Assembly: GCA_024291935.2 (NCBI GenBank) | Contig: CM044321.1 | Location: 64,474,985 to 64,538,984, forward strand | Length of the DNA: 64,000 nt | Direction: 5' to 3' | From: Okapia johnstoni | Taxonomy: Eukaryota > Chordata > Mammalia > Artiodactyla > Giraffidae | The notes under the pieces: generated by a model | The model's database searches: none | Told to the model about the DNA's origin: nothing | Seen by the model: only the letters and a program-made list of their open reading frames with translations | Part shown: piece by piece, positions 20,987 through 33,242 of the stretch | How the letters are laid out: every line of letters begins with the position of its first letter | How positions within the stretch are numbered: the stretch's first letter is position 1 | Position numbers and translations under genes: made by a program

Positions 20987-23098
20987 ACGTTCAGTTCAGT
21001 CGCTCAGTTGTGTCTGATGGACTGTAGCATGCCAGGCTTCCCTGTCCATCATCAACTCCCAGAGCCTACTCAAATTCATGTCCATCGCGTTGGTGATGCC
21101 ATCCAGCCATCTCATCCTCTGTCGTCTGCTTCTCCTCCCGCCTTCAATCTTTCTCAGCATCAGGGTCTTTTCCAATGAGTCAGTTCTTTGCATTAGGTGG
21201 CCAAAGTATTGGAGTTTCAGCTTCAGCATCAGTCCTTCCAATGAATATTCAGGACTGATTTCCTTTACGATGGACTGGTTTGAACTCCTTGCAGCCCAAG
21301 GGACTCTCAAGAGGCTTCTACAACACCACAGTTCAAAAGCATCAATGTTTCAGCACTCAGCTTTCTTTATAGTCCAACTCTCACATCCATACATGACTAT
21401 TGGAAAGACCATACCTTTGACTAGGGGGACCTTTGTTGGTAAAGTAATGTCTCTGCTTTTTTAATATGCTGTCTAGGTTGGTCATAGCTTTTCTTCCGAG
21501 GAGTGTCTTTTAATTTCATGGCTGCAGTCATAATCTGCAGTGATTTTAGAGCCCGAAAAAATAAAGTCTGTCACTGTTTCCATTGTTTCCCAGTCAATTT
21601 GCCATGAAGTGGTAGGACCAGATGCCGTGATCTTAGTTTTTTGAATGTTGAGGTTTAAGTCAACTTTTTCACTCTCCTCTTTCACTTTCATCAAGAGGCT
21701 CTTTAGTTCTTCTTCACTTTCTGCCATAAGGGTGGTGTCATCTGTGTATCTGAGGTTATTGATATTTCTCCCGGCAATCTTGACTCCAGCTTGTGCTTCA
21801 TCTAACCTGGTATTTCGCATGATGTACTCTGCATATAAGTTAAATAAGCAGGGTGACAATATACAGCCTTGACGTACTCCTTTTCTGATTTGGAACCAGT
21901 CTGTTGTTCCATGTCCAGTTCTAACTGTTGTTTCTTAACCTGCATACAGATTTCTCATTAGGCAAGTTAGGTAGTCTGGTATTCCTATCTCTTTCAGAAT
22001 TTTCCACAGTTTATTGTGATCCACACAGTCAAAGGCTTCGGTGTAGTTAATAAAGTAAAAGTAGATGTTTTTTGGAACTCTCCTGCTTTTTCGATGATCC
22101 AATAGATGTCGGCAATTTGATCTCTGGTTCCTCTGCCTTTTCTAAATCCAGCTTGAACATCTGGAATTTCATGGTTCATGTAGTGTTGAAGCCTGGCTTG
22201 GAGAATTTTGAGCATTACTTTGCTAGTGTGTGAGGTGAGTGCAATTGTGCGGGAGTTTGAAAAATCTTTGGCATTGCCTTTCTTTGGGATTGGAATGAAA
22301 ACTGACCTTTTCCAGTCCTGTGGCCACTGTTGAGTTTTCCAAATTTGCTGACATATTGAGTGCAGCACTTTTACAGCATCATCTTTTAGGATTTGAAAAA
22401 GCTCAACTGGAATTCCATCACCTCCACTAGCTTTGTTTGCAGTGATGCTTCCGAAGGCCCACTTGACTTCGCACTCCAGGATGTCTGGCTCTAGGTGAGT
22501 GATCACTCCATCGTGGTTATCTGGGTCATGAAGATCTTTCTGTGTACTCTTGCCACTCTTCTTAATATCTTCTGCTTCTGTTAGGTCAATACCATTTCTG
22601 CCCTTTATTGTGCTCATCTTTGCATGAAATATTCCCTTGGTATCTTTACTTTTCTTGAGAAGATATCTATCGTCTTTCCTATTCTATTGGTTTCCTTTAT
22701 TTCTTTGCATTGATCACTGAGGAAGGATTTCTTATCTCTCCTTGCTATTCTCTGGAACTCTGCTTTCAGATGTATACATCTTTCCTTTTCTGTTTTGCCT
22801 TTAGCTTCTCTTCTTTTCTCAGCTATTTGTAAGGCCTCGTCAGACAATACTTTTGCCTTTTTGCATTTCTTTTTCTTGGGGATGTTCTTATCACTCACTG
22901 CCTCCTGTACAATGTCATGAACCTCCATCCATAGTTCTTCAGGTACTCTATCAGATCTAATCTCTTGAATCTATTTGTCACTTCTACTGTAAAATCATAA
23001 GGGATTTGATTTAGGTCATACCTGAATGGTCTAGTGGTTTTCCCTACTTTCTTCAATTTAAGTCTGAATTTGGCAATAAGGAGTTCATGATCTGAGCC
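20987..23098 (-). pseudogene. BovB 3' segment of a 5'-inverted insertion
   Basis: From the tail (TTCAGTTCAGTCGCTCAG on the plus strand) rightwards, the minus strand carries the 3' end, the reverse transcriptase and the linker up to the end of the endonuclease (SDHELLIAKFRLKLKKVGKT). Motif A gives LLTTPKP in a shifted frame and motif C is YTDD. Two long broken frames, at 21482-21859 and 21994-22617, hold most of the reverse transcriptase. Frame changes occur near 22050 and 21870-21990. The sequence stops at GATCTGAGCCCA (about 23098), where the 5' part of the same family begins on the other strand. Confidence 0.92.
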
Positions 23099-24600
23099 CA
23101 GAAGCAGAGAGGCAGGCTTGAGACAGCCAGAGCTGGAAGGCAAGGGGTTGTTACAATCTCAGCCCCAGAGACAGCATCTTCCACCAAACTGTGAGCAGGC
23201 TCCCAGCTGCTAACCACAGCTTCCTGAGATCTTGGATGATTGACATCCGCCAGGAGGGTCACAGCCTGAGAGACACACGGCACACCCAGGAAACTAAGTG
23301 GCCGGGACTGGGGAAGTGATTAAGATGCATGGTACACCTGGGACAGTATGCTCACCAAATACCTGGTCGTCTTAGCTGCTCAGACCTGGGAAGGGCACAA
23401 AATGCATGCCCAACCCACAGAGACTGAGCCAGAACTGTGTCTGAGTGTCTCCTATCGAGATGTGGGTCAGCAGTGGCCTGCTGCATGGGCTCTGGGTGCA
23501 GCAAACCTGGGTACGGCATAAGCCCTCCTGGAGGAGGTCGTGATTAACCCCTCCATAGAACCACCAGAACTTACAGAGGACTGTGGAAACAGACTCATGG
23601 AGGGCACAAACAAAACCTTGTGGGCACCAGGACACAAGAGAAAGGAGCAGTGACCCAAGAAGAAACTGACTCAGACATGCCCATGAGTGTCCAGGAGTCT
23701 CTGGCAGAGGTGTGGGTCAGAGGTGGCCTGATTGAGGGTCGGAGTCACTGAGTGTGGCAGTGTGTGCATGGGACCTTTTGAAGGAGGTCACCATTATCTT
23801 CATTACCTCCACCATAGTTTGGCTTCAGGTCAAGCAACAGGGAGGGAACACAGCCCCACGTATCACCAGAAAATTGGATTAGTGATTTACTGAACATGGC
23901 CCCACCCATCAGAACAAGACCCAGTTTCCCCTTCAGTCAGTCTCTCCCATCAGGAAGCTTCCATAAGCCTCTCATCCTTACCCATCAGAGGGCAGACAGA
24001 ATGAAAAACACAATCACAGAAAACTATCCAAACTGATCACATGGACCACAGCCTTATTTAACTCAATGAAACTATGAGCCATGCTGTGTAGGGCCACCCA
24101 AGATGGACAGGTCATTTTGGAGAGTTCTGACAAAATGTGGTTGACTGAAGAAGGGACTGGAAAACCACTTCAGTATTCTTGCCTTGAGAACCCCATGAAC
24201 AGTATGAAAGGGCAAAAAGGTATGACACTGAAAGATGAAATTCCCAGGTCAGTAGGTGCCCAATATGCTACTGGAGGAGTAGAGAAATAATTCCAGAAAG
24301 AATGAAGAGACGGAGCCAAAGCAAAAACAACACCCAGCTGTGGATGTCATGGGTGATGGAAGTCAAGTCCGATGCTGTAAAGAACAATATTGCATAGGAA
24401 CCTGGAATGTTAGGTCCATGAACCAAGGCAAATTGGAAGTGGTCAAACAGGAGATGGCAAGAGTGAACATTGACATTTTAGGAATTAGTGAACTAAAATG
24501 GACTGGAATGGGTGAATTTAACTCAGATGACCATTATATCTACTACTGTGGGCAAGAATCCCTTAAAAGAAATGAAGTAGCCATCATAGTCAACAGAAGA
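23099..24600 (+). mobile_element. BovB 5' UTR and start of endonuclease, inverted 5' segment of the same insertion
   Basis: Plus-strand order agrees with the BovB 5' end: CTGAGCCAGAACTGTGTCTG, GTCAGCAGTGGCCTGC, CTCCTGGAGGAGGTC, AACAGGGAGGGAACACAGCC, GAACAAGACCCAGTTTCCC, GGACCACAGCCTTATTTAAC, GGGCCACCCAAGATGGACAG. From 24340 an open frame begins the APE-type endonuclease (IGTWNVRSM at about 24394, then ILGISELKWTGMG). Asn in WNVRS and Glu in SELKW are the expected catalytic positions. Family resemblance ends near 24600. About 0.5-0.6 kb of BovB (the rest of the endonuclease) is missing between this segment and the minus-strand segment. Confidence 0.85.
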
Positions 24601-25439
24601 GGTGTGGTTCCAGCAAATAAGTGGAAAGCTTTTAATGATAAAATAGTTTAAAGGATATCTTCACTTTTATAACTTTCACTTGCTATACCTTTTCACTTTA
24701 TTCACATTTGCTAAAAAATTGTGGTTCCAATATCATGAACAATTAAATAAGGAGGCAGAGCTGGAGAGTAGAGAAATCAGTTCCAAAAAGAAAAAAAACA
24801 ACAAAAAAAGAACTTTATTCAACGAGTTCTCTGGGACCCACATGATTAGCAAATAAGGTGAACTGCATTTTCACTCTTTGTCTTTGCTTCTTTAACCAAC
24901 TTTTTTTCTGACTCATTCTGTATTTATCACTTATTTTTTGGCAACTTATTTTTGGGCAATGTTAGTTATTTTGGGCATACAAGATTTTTAGTGCATCTTT
25001 CCACTCCTTTATGAATTTTCTTTCTTTTCCAGTAGAGCTAGTCTCAATTTAAAGAAATCTTAGGGCAGAAATAATTACTTTTATCTTAATTAGGCAAACT
25101 GTAAAGTTACTTATGAAACATTTAATTCTATAAAGCAATTATCCCACTTGAAGAAAGGAGATATTCTTTCATCTTAATAATTACTGCTGTGGTGGATAGG
25201 CTTAAATAATTTTAGAAATAATTAAAAATTATTTCCCATAAGACTTCAGAAATTGATCACTATAAGAAATTACACAGGAAAGAATTTGCTTAACTTTGAG
25301 GAAATTCTTATGTTAAACTGTACAATTTTCAATTGTCTTTAAAATTATATCTATTAATGCAAAGTAAATGTTTTCAATAACATAAAAAATTTCATATAAA
25401 AGATATATTAGTTACATAACACTTACATGCCTGGTATTA
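24601..25439. other. Intronic sequence, nothing recognised
   Basis: AT-rich sequence to the right of the inverted BovB. No repeat family or conserved frame recognised. Confidence 0.4.
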
Positions 25440-25600
25440 TTTAAAATGAAGTTTATGATTTCACTGTTACATTTTGTAAATCTTGGTTCATTTATAAAAT
25501 GGGGATAAATAAACTTACTTTACAGAATTGTTGCAAGGAAGGCATTTAGCATTTGGCCCTGTGCATGGTACACAGAAGTAAGCAGCAGTAGCAGGACGCA
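25440..25600 (+). mobile_element. MIR SINE fragment
   Basis: TTCATTTATAAAATGGGGAT, ACTTTACAGAATTGTTGCAA, GGCATTTAGCATTTGGCCCT and GTACACAGAAGTAAGCAG follow the MIR 3' half (TCATCTGTAAAATGGGGATA, GGGTTGTTGTGAGGA, GTGCCTGGCACATAGTAAGC). Confidence 0.75.
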
Positions 25601-26216
25601 GAATAGTTAGAAATAATTTCAAATTCAGCCCTGCCTCTCACTTAGGTAAATGTCAGCTTGTCTGAGTATTAGTTTCTTATCTACGTGTGAGTAATAGTTC
25701 TCATTAAAGCTCTTTGTTCAGTGCTTTCTACAAGTCCACCAATAAATAATAATTATATCAGCTGTTACACAAATTGGATACAGTTATGTACTTCTAAAAA
25801 ACAAGTTTGCCAGAAATTCAGATGTATTTTTGAAAGGTCTAGCAATTTTTAATCCAACACCTAACTGTAGTGACAGTTATGCAGAAGTAATAAACCTTTT
25901 ATCATCCTCTGCAAGGTCCCTGGAGTGTTCCTTTTTCCAATATCATTACCCCTACTGCATTATTTAGAACCTCGGTTTCCCTCAGAGTGTCCCCTAAACC
26001 TGTGCTGTTCATTCCTAGTTATATGCTATTCCTTTCATTAAAATGTACATGCTCATCCAATTAGCAATTAATTGTGCATTATTCTTTGTGATGTTTTGGA
26101 TCGTTTTGTATCATATGCCATTCTTCTCCAAAACAGTCTTGCCTGTAAATTTGGTAATTAAATATTTGACTGTATTCTGGCAGATCTCAACTTTTCATTT
26201 CATCGTGTATTTACAC
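25601..26216. other. Intronic sequence, nothing firmly recognised
   Basis: A weak second MIR-like phrase lies around 25620-25720 (GCCCTGCCTCTCACTTAGGT and GAGTATTAGTTTCTTATCTA) but is too diverged to call. The rest is unrecognised. Confidence 0.35.
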
Positions 26217-26370
26217 CTCGACTCTCTTGGTGCTGCTGCTAAGTTGCTTCCGTCATGTCCGACTCTGTGCGATCCCATAGATGGCAGCTCATCAGGCTCC
26301 CCCATCCCTGGGATTCTCCAGGCAAGAACACTGGAGTGGGTTGCCATTGCCTTCTCTGCTCGACTCTCTT
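26217..26370 (-). mobile_element. BovA monomer SINE with 12-bp target-site duplication
   Basis: Antisense tail GGTGCTGCTGCTAAGTTGCT through CCCCATCCCTGGGATTCTCC to TGGGTTGCCATTGCCTTCTC. CTCGACTCTCTT is exact at 26217-26228 and 26359-26370, so the insertion is about 26229-26358. Confidence 0.95.
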
Positions 26371-26534
26371 ACTAGATTGTAAAGAACAAGACACCAGAGT
26401 TTCTGATGTACACAGCTTCGCAAGTCTACAGTATTTTAGACGAGTTTGCAAATAATACGTAAGAAATAATACTTGTTAATTTAATTGTTCCCTCATGGTG
26501 TTTTCATGTAATAAAATTAAACTTAAATTTTTTT

Positions 26535-26672
26535 CTAAATCTTTATTTACTTATTTACTTGTTGGTCGTGTCTGCGCAGCATGTGGGATCTTAGCTCCCC
26601 AACCAGGGATCGAACCCATGCCTCCTTCGCTGGAAGTATTGAGTCTTAACCACCGGACCACTAGGAAAGCCC
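26535..26672 (-). mobile_element. CHR-type (cetartiodactyl tRNA-derived) SINE, reverse orientation
   Basis: Plus strand: TTTATTTACTTATTTACTTG, GTTGGTCGTGTCTGCGCAGC, ATGTGGGATCTTAGCTCCCC, AACCAGGGATCGAACCCATG, AACCACCGGACCACTAGGAA. This is the antisense of a tRNA-Glu-like head with A and B boxes followed by the CHR body and A-rich tail. The family is shared by ruminants, whales and hippos and so is older than Bov-tA. Confidence 0.85.
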
Positions 26673-28435
26673 CTAGATTTAACTTTTAAAACAAAATTAT
26701 AACAGCAACAAGTTTTGAAAAGCAGAGCAAAGCTACCAATTACTAAACGTGCTAATAAATTTTAACAAAACTATACATGTTTTTTTGTCTTTTACACCAA
26801 TACACACTAAGTGGGGTGGAAGAAGTTATCAAAATCTCTTTCTTAGAGGCATATCATGCTTAGTAGAAGGAATGATTTGCCAGTGACATATTTAATCCAA
26901 ATAGAAAAATAGAACAGCAAATTAAAAACATGGTGACAAATTAGTGAGCTTTGTGAAATTTGTTTTATGGTACATGATCATTTCAGTAATCAAACACAAG
27001 CTGGTCCATTTGCATTTGATTCATTCTGTTATTTGTGAGGCATGCCAAGAAAAATGTTCTGTCCAAAAAAAGTTATCTAACACATATATTTTAAATTAAT
27101 TGAAAAAGTATGGTTACTTGTTTCACAATTAACTTTTTATTTACAAAAGCTCTTAACTCTGTTGACACTCAATTTTGCCTGTTCAGAAAATAACCAACCC
27201 TACACCCCCTCTACTATTTTTTTTCCTATAAATATCAGTCCTTAAAAATATGAAACCATTTTTCCAAGTGATCTTCCTTCCCTGATTTATATTTGTCACA
27301 CTAACAGACAAGAAAGCATCTAGTAGTTGCATAAAAATACAGCAAACCTTTCATGATATATTTACCCTTAATTCTCATTAATATAGATATTAATAAATAT
27401 TTTAAAACTATTCACAATAGAGGAATAATTATGTCACTATTTTAAAGCTAATATTTAAGAATAACGTTTAAGTCTGAATTCAATTTTAGTGTTCAGATAA
27501 AATTTTTTTCCAAAGGGTAGCATAACACTTGTGTTTATATAATTTAAGTATATTTACATGTTCACCTCAGTGTTCATGATTCAGTTAGAATTATATTTAA
27601 ATTTTCTATTAAAATATAATTGAAAATTTTCTTATTTTTTTTTGAGTGGCTATTAACTATTTCACCAATATAGATAAGTTTCTTGAGTAAAATTTTACTT
27701 TTTGTTTATTTTAACTCACTTTTCAAAATATAAATGGCTTATGTAAATTTAATAATTAGGACACACTAATAAACATTTGTTCTCCCCATCCTTTAGTAAT
27801 GGATGGACAGTTATTACTCAGTATATAATAAATTTCATATTTCCTCCTTTACATAAAGGAAGTTTATATGCTTAAAACAATAACATAACATCAAGACTAG
27901 GAGAATAGCACATAGGTCACAATTCACTAATCCGTATCTGTTGATTTGACCTTCAATGGAGGTTATTTTGAATATAAGTATAAAGAATGAGGATAAAGTG
28001 ATGTAGAGTTTTAGTTGATAATAAATGACCTCTGTCTTCCCTAAAACCATACTCTTTCTAAAATAGACAGATGTGATTGATTAATGAGCTCCTTAAAGAT
28101 GCCAACAACCCTTTGTAAAATATTGAAACATTTTTCTCCTACTATTGCCTCAAGATAGAGGCAGAGACTACTGGCAAATGTTTAAGAATATTGTTCCATA
28201 TAGAAAAAACTCAATTAACAAAATGTTTGGGGTTCTAGTGAAGAGTTTTCTATGTAAGTGGAAAGCTGCCTTAAACATCCCAACTCAACATCCCAAACTC
28301 ATGTGACCATGTAATACTTTACTCAAGTAACACTTCTTGACAGCCGTTGGGTCATACTTTGGAATATGTTGTAGAGATAGAGTGATTTTTCATTTAAAAC
28401 CACTAGGTGCTATAAGCCAGGGACTGATCAGTATG
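26673..28435. other. Intronic sequence, nothing recognised
   Basis: About 1.8 kb, strongly AT-rich, without a recognised repeat or conserved frame. Confidence 0.45.
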
Positions 28436-28550
28436 TTAGCTCACTCATGAAACCTCCCACTTGCTCATGAGGACAGAGACTTTTCTGTCTTGATCATTGC
28501 TATATCCTCAGTCCTTAGAAATAACCTGTTTTACAGTGCCTGTTTTCAGT
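28436..28550 (+). mobile_element. L2 LINE 3'-end relic
   Basis: GAGGACAGAGACTTTTCTGT, CTTGATCATTGCTATATCCT and CAGTCCTTAGAAATAACCTG recall the sense L2 3' end (GGGACCATGTCTGTCTTGTTC, GTATCCCCAGCACCTAG). Diverged and partial. Confidence 0.55.
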
Positions 28551-29324
28551 GACTACCATCCTCTCTAACTGTGTTAAGAGTTAGGCTAACACAGGTTAGT
28601 AAAGAGTATTTTCTACTTGAGAAACAGCCTTGTGTAAAAGATGACAAAGGTATAAACAATTACAATATAATGTGGTGAGTGATGTCTGAATGAAGTCCTT
28701 TGAGGGCAAATGAGAAAGACTTATGAAATTGCCTGGAGGGGTCAGGGAGAGATGATGCTAGCAATAAGCCTTTAAACAATAAAGAAGGATGGACCAGGTG
28801 AATGAGGAAAGGGGAGGTATGGATCCTGTGCTACAGTCACACTAAAAAAAATAATCCTAAAGCCTCTAACTCTAATAACTGATATTTTAGTGATTTTCTC
28901 CCTTTCTTCTAACACTGGAGTGCTTCAGAAATAAATGAATGGATAAATGAATTTTGGTCCAGTGAGACTTGTGATTATGTCAAACATTCCATAGTTTGAA
29001 TCCCATCCAAATGTTCCCAGGGAACTTTCCAGGCTATAAATTCCAGACTGGAAGTGGTGATATATGGAAAAGAAAGGTTACTGTGAATTTGAAGCAGTAG
29101 CAGGAGGAAGGACTGAGCCAGATTACAGATAGCATCCAGGCCTGCGTGCAGTTTAATCATCTTCAATATTCTGAATTCTGAAGTTTCCCCCCTGCATTGT
29201 CTTCCCCAAGATTGTGCTATGATGCTTTAAAATTATATCATTTTTCTTGCTCTGGAGAAAACATAGCATGCTAGATGTCTCTCTCTTCTTTTTTGTGACA
29301 CTCTTTGAGCTAATGTTTTCTGAG
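28551..29324. other. Intronic sequence with repeat-like phrases
   Basis: Around 28620-28820 the text resembles dispersed ancient repeat sequence (ACAATTACAATATAATGTGG, GTGAGTGATGTCTGAATG), but I cannot assign a family. No gene is seen. Confidence 0.35.
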
Positions 29325-29482
29325 TAACAAATATGAATCAGGCATCATATTATATTCTATAAACATATCATTTAATCCTTACAACAGCTGTATAAGGTAT
29401 ATATATTAATTCCAAAGTTCACAGATAAGGAGAGGGAGGGTCAAGAACTCACACACCAAGCCCAACAAGGCAGATTCAGTAT
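29325..29482 (-). mobile_element. MIR SINE, reverse orientation
   Basis: CATATCATTTAATCCTTACA, ACAGCTGTATAAGGTATATA, CACAGATAAGGAGAGGGAGG and AACTCACACACCAAG follow the antisense MIR core. Confidence 0.75.
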
Positions 29483-29494
29483 TCAATAAACACA

Positions 29495-30290
29495 TTTAAT
29501 TTAATGACTATTCTAGAATAGGCACTATTTCTAGGAGATAGGGATACAGTGATGATTAATACTGAAAAGGTCTCTGTCCTTATGGAATTTACATTTTCAT
29601 AGAGGAAACAGATAATATGTGCAAAAATTAATAATAAGAGTTATGAAAATAAACTTAGTTATGGGGTTTAGAGTGACTGTATTACACACAGGATATTTAG
29701 GGAAATGCTCTATTGGAACATAACATATGAGCAGGATCTCAGTGATGAGAAGAATCCTGTCACCCAAAGATAAAAGATAACAGCATTCTAGACAGTAGGG
29801 AGAGCTAGCTTAGAAGGCATCACATTGGATATGAGCTTGCATGTTTCAGCACAGAACGATGTTAGTGTGACTTACACTTATAAGAGGACCAAATGTGTCC
29901 TGAAATTAGGCAGGTGCAGGATTATTTAGTGTCCTGAAGGAGTCTCTGGAAGATTTTAAGAAAGGAGCAGTGATAAGATCTGATTTACCCTTTATGTCAT
30001 TCTGGCGGCTGTGTGAAAAAAAAAAATGATACTAAGCTAGTGTGGAAGCTGAAAAGCAGGTTAGGGGGATGGTGGAAAAGCTGAAATGTAAATAGTTGTG
30101 GTAGGCAGCATTGGAACTTGAGAGAAGACATCAGATTTGGGGATATATTTTACAGACCGAGCCAATAGGACTTGCTAACATAATACAGAGGCAGAGGAAG
30201 GGTACTGAGTGGTGAGGGAAAGAGAAGAATGAAAAATCACTCCTAGCTGGAGGTGTAAGCTCGTAACAACAAATTGAATCTTTCACAGAT
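29495..30290 (-). mobile_element. Ancient interspersed repeat, L2-like at its left end
   Basis: The left end (GGCACTATTTCTAGGAGATA, GGGATACAGTGATGATTAAT, CTCTGTCCTTATGGAATTTA) matches the antisense L2 3' region. Further right, TTTTAAGAAAGGAGCAGTGA, TAAGATCTGATTTACC, TCATTCTGGCGGCTGTGTG and CAGACCGAGCCAATAGGACT are phrases from a dispersed mammalian repeat that I recognise but cannot name securely. The two may be parts of one old element. Confidence 0.5.
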
Positions 30291-30734
30291 AACAATCATT
30301 AAGATCACAGCAAACTAGAAACAACCACCACCTGAGAGGTGTGGAGAGTAAAGAAAAACAGTGTGATTTTGGGAAAGTGTTAAAACTAAAGAAACTGGTC
30401 AATATGAGGTGAGGTCTTCATTTTTGAGGGTTTGTTTCCAGGACAGCTGCAGTCATGGCATCTATTCAGGAAACTCTGATAGAAAGCTCGCTCCTGGAAA
30501 TAGGTATAAGAAGGAGCTTGAGGTAGAATGCTGGAGAGTGAGGTGGGAACTATGGAAAAGAGAGTGCCTGAGAAGGAGAATGCCAAATTCTATACGTTTA
30601 AATCCTGTTCAAGTCTTTTGCTGGATCATGAACTGTAAGACAGAAGATAATAGCATGAACTAAGATCTGAGCCACAACCCACTGTAAATGTGACAGACTT
30701 TTTCACTGTTTGAGTCTAACCTAGTCGTTGTTGT
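30291..30734. other. Intronic sequence, nothing recognised
   Basis: The 84-codon frame at 30409-30663 and its antisense overlap have no family resemblance. Confidence 0.4.
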
Positions 30735-33242
30735 TGTTCAGTTGCTAAGTCGTGTCCGACTCTTTTGAACCCCATGAACTGCAGCACACCAGGCTTCCCG
30801 GTCCTTCACTGTCTTCTGGAGTCTGCTCAAACTCACATCCATTCAGTCAGTGATGCCATCCAACCATCTCATCCCCTGTCGCCCCCTTCTCCACCTGTCC
30901 TCAATCTTTCCCAGCATCAGGGTCTTTTCCAATGAGTAGCTCTTTGTATCAGATAGCCAAAGTATTAGAGTTTCAGCTTCGGCATCAGTTCTTTCAATGA
31001 ATATTAAGGGTTGATTTCCTTTAGGATTGACTGGTTTGATCCCTTTCCTGTCCAAGGGACTTGAAAGAGTCTTCCCCAGTACCACAGTTCAAAAGCTTCA
31101 GTTCTTCAGTGCTTAGCCTTCTCATATCCATACGTAATTACTGGAAAAACCATAGCTTTGACTATATGGACTTTTGTCAGCAAAGTGATGTCTGCTTTTT
31201 AATATGCTGTCTAGGTTTGTCACAGCTTTTCTTTCAAGGAGCAAGTGTCTTTTAATTTCATGGCTGCAGTCACTGTCTACACTGATTCTGGAGCCCAAGA
31301 AAATAAAATCTGTCACTGTTTCCAATGTTTCCCTATCTATTTGCCATGAAGTGATGGAACCAGATGCCATGATCTTCTTAGTTTATTGAATCTGAGTTTT
31401 AAACCAGCTTTTTCACTCTCATCTTTCACCGTCATCAAGAAGCTCTTTAGTTTGTCTTTGCTTTCTGCCATTAAAGTGATATCATGTGTGTATCTGAGGT
31501 TGTTGATATTTCTCCTGGCAATCTTGTTTTCAGCTTGTGAGTCATCCAGTCTGGCATTTCACATGATGCACTCTGCATGGAAGTTAAATAAGAAGGGTGA
31601 CCATATACAGCCCTGACAAAGTCCTTTCCCAATTTTGAACTAGTCTCTTGTTTCATGTCCAGTTCTAACTGTTGCTTCTTGTCCTGCATACAAGTTTCTC
31701 AGGAGACAGGTAAGATGGTCTGGTATTCCCATCTCTTCAAGAATTCTTGACATTTTGTTGTGATGTAAAGAGTTAAAGGCTTTAGCATAGTCAGTGAAGC
31801 AGAAGTAGATTTTTTTTTAATTCCCTTGCTTTTTCTATGATCCAACGGATGTTGGCAAATTGATCCTTGGTTCCTCTGCCTTTTCTAAATCCAGCTTGTA
31901 CATCTGAAATTTCTTAGTTCCTATAATGTTGAAGCTTAGCTTGAAGGATTTTGAGCATTACCTCTGTAGCATGTGAAATGAGCACAATTGTGTGGTAGTT
32001 TGAACATTCTTTGGCACTGCCCTTCTTTAGGATTGGAATGAAAACTGATCTTTTACATTTCTGTATCTACTGATGACTTTTCCATATTTGCTGGCATATT
32101 GAGTGCAGCACTGTCACAGCATCATCTTTTAGGATTTGAAATAGCGCAGCTGGAATTCCATCACTTCCACTAGCTTTGTTTGTAGTAATGCTTCCTAAGG
32201 CCCAATTGACTTCACACTCCAGTATGTCTGGCCCTTATGGTTATCCACCATTATGGTAATCCAGGTCATTACGATCTTTTTTGTACAGTTCTTCAGTTCA
32301 TTCCTTCCACCTCTTCTTAATCTCTTCTGCTTCTGTTAGGTCCTTGCTGTTTCTGTTCTATATCATGCCCATCTTTGTATGAAATGTTTCCTTGTTATCT
32401 CTAATTTTCTTAAAGAGATTTCTAATTGTTTCCATTCTATTGTTTTTCTCTAGTTCTTTGCATTTTTCATGTAAGAAGGCTTTCTTTTCTCTCTGTGCTA
32501 TTCTCTGGTACTCTGAATTCAGTAGGGTATATCTTTCCCTTTCTCTTTTGCCTTTCCCTTCTCTCCTTTTCTCAGCTATGTTTAAAGCCTCCTCAGACAA
32601 CCACTTTGCCTTATTGCATTTCTTTATCTTGGAGATGGCTTTGGTCGCCACCTCCTGTACAATGTTATGAACCTCTGTCCATAGCTCTTCAGGCACTCTA
32701 TCTACAAGATTTAGTCTTTTGCATTTATTTGTCACCTCCACTGTATAATTATAAGGGATTTATTTAGGTCATACTTGAATGGCCCATTGGTTTTCCCTAC
32801 TTTCTTCAATTTGAGCCTAAATTTTGCAATAGGAGGTGATGATCTGAGGCACAGCAGCTCCAGGTCTTGTTTTTGCTGACTGTGTAGAGCTTCACCATCT
32901 TCAGCTGCAAAGAATCTAATCAATCTGATTTCGGTATTGACCATCTGCGATGTCCATGTGTGGAGTCATTTCTTGTATTCTTGGAAGAGGGTGTTTGCTA
33001 TGAACAGTGTGTTCTCTTGGCATAATTCTATTAGCCTTTGCCTTGCTTCACTTCTTACTCCTAGGCCAAACTTGCCTGTTACTCCAGGTATCTCCTGACT
33101 TCCTACTTTTGCATTCCAGTTCCCTATGATGAAAAGGACATCTTTTTTTGGTAATAGTTCTAGGAGGTCTTGTAGGTCTTCATAGAATCGTTCAACTTCA
33201 GCTTCTTCAGCATTAGTGGTTGGAGCACTGACTTGGATTACT
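30735..33242 (-). pseudogene. BovB LINE, ~2.5 kb, old and heavily decayed, reaching into the endonuclease
   Basis: The minus strand covers part of the endonuclease (from about 33242: antisense ATCCAAGTCAGTGCTCCAAC and GAAGTTGAACGATTCTATGA), the linker (32358-32944 in two frames) and the reverse transcriptase to the 3' end. Motif C reads YTHD (near 31471-31500). Many frameshifts and stops break the protein. Its tail is not (ACTGA)n: the plus strand reads TCGTTGTTGTTGTTCAGTTG, i.e. CAACTGAACAACAACAACGA on the element strand, as in an older subfamily. No clear target-site duplication was found. Confidence 0.92.

Noticed and set aside
23372..23658. Cysteine-rich minus-strand frames in the GC-rich patch
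   Set aside because: They lie antisense to the BovB 5' UTR and have no splice context.
24085..24200. Bov-tA-like phrase (GGAAAACCACTTCAGTATTC, TTGCCTTGAGAACCCC)
   Set aside because: It is part of the BovB 5' UTR, which shares this wording; the flanking sequence continues as BovB without a break.
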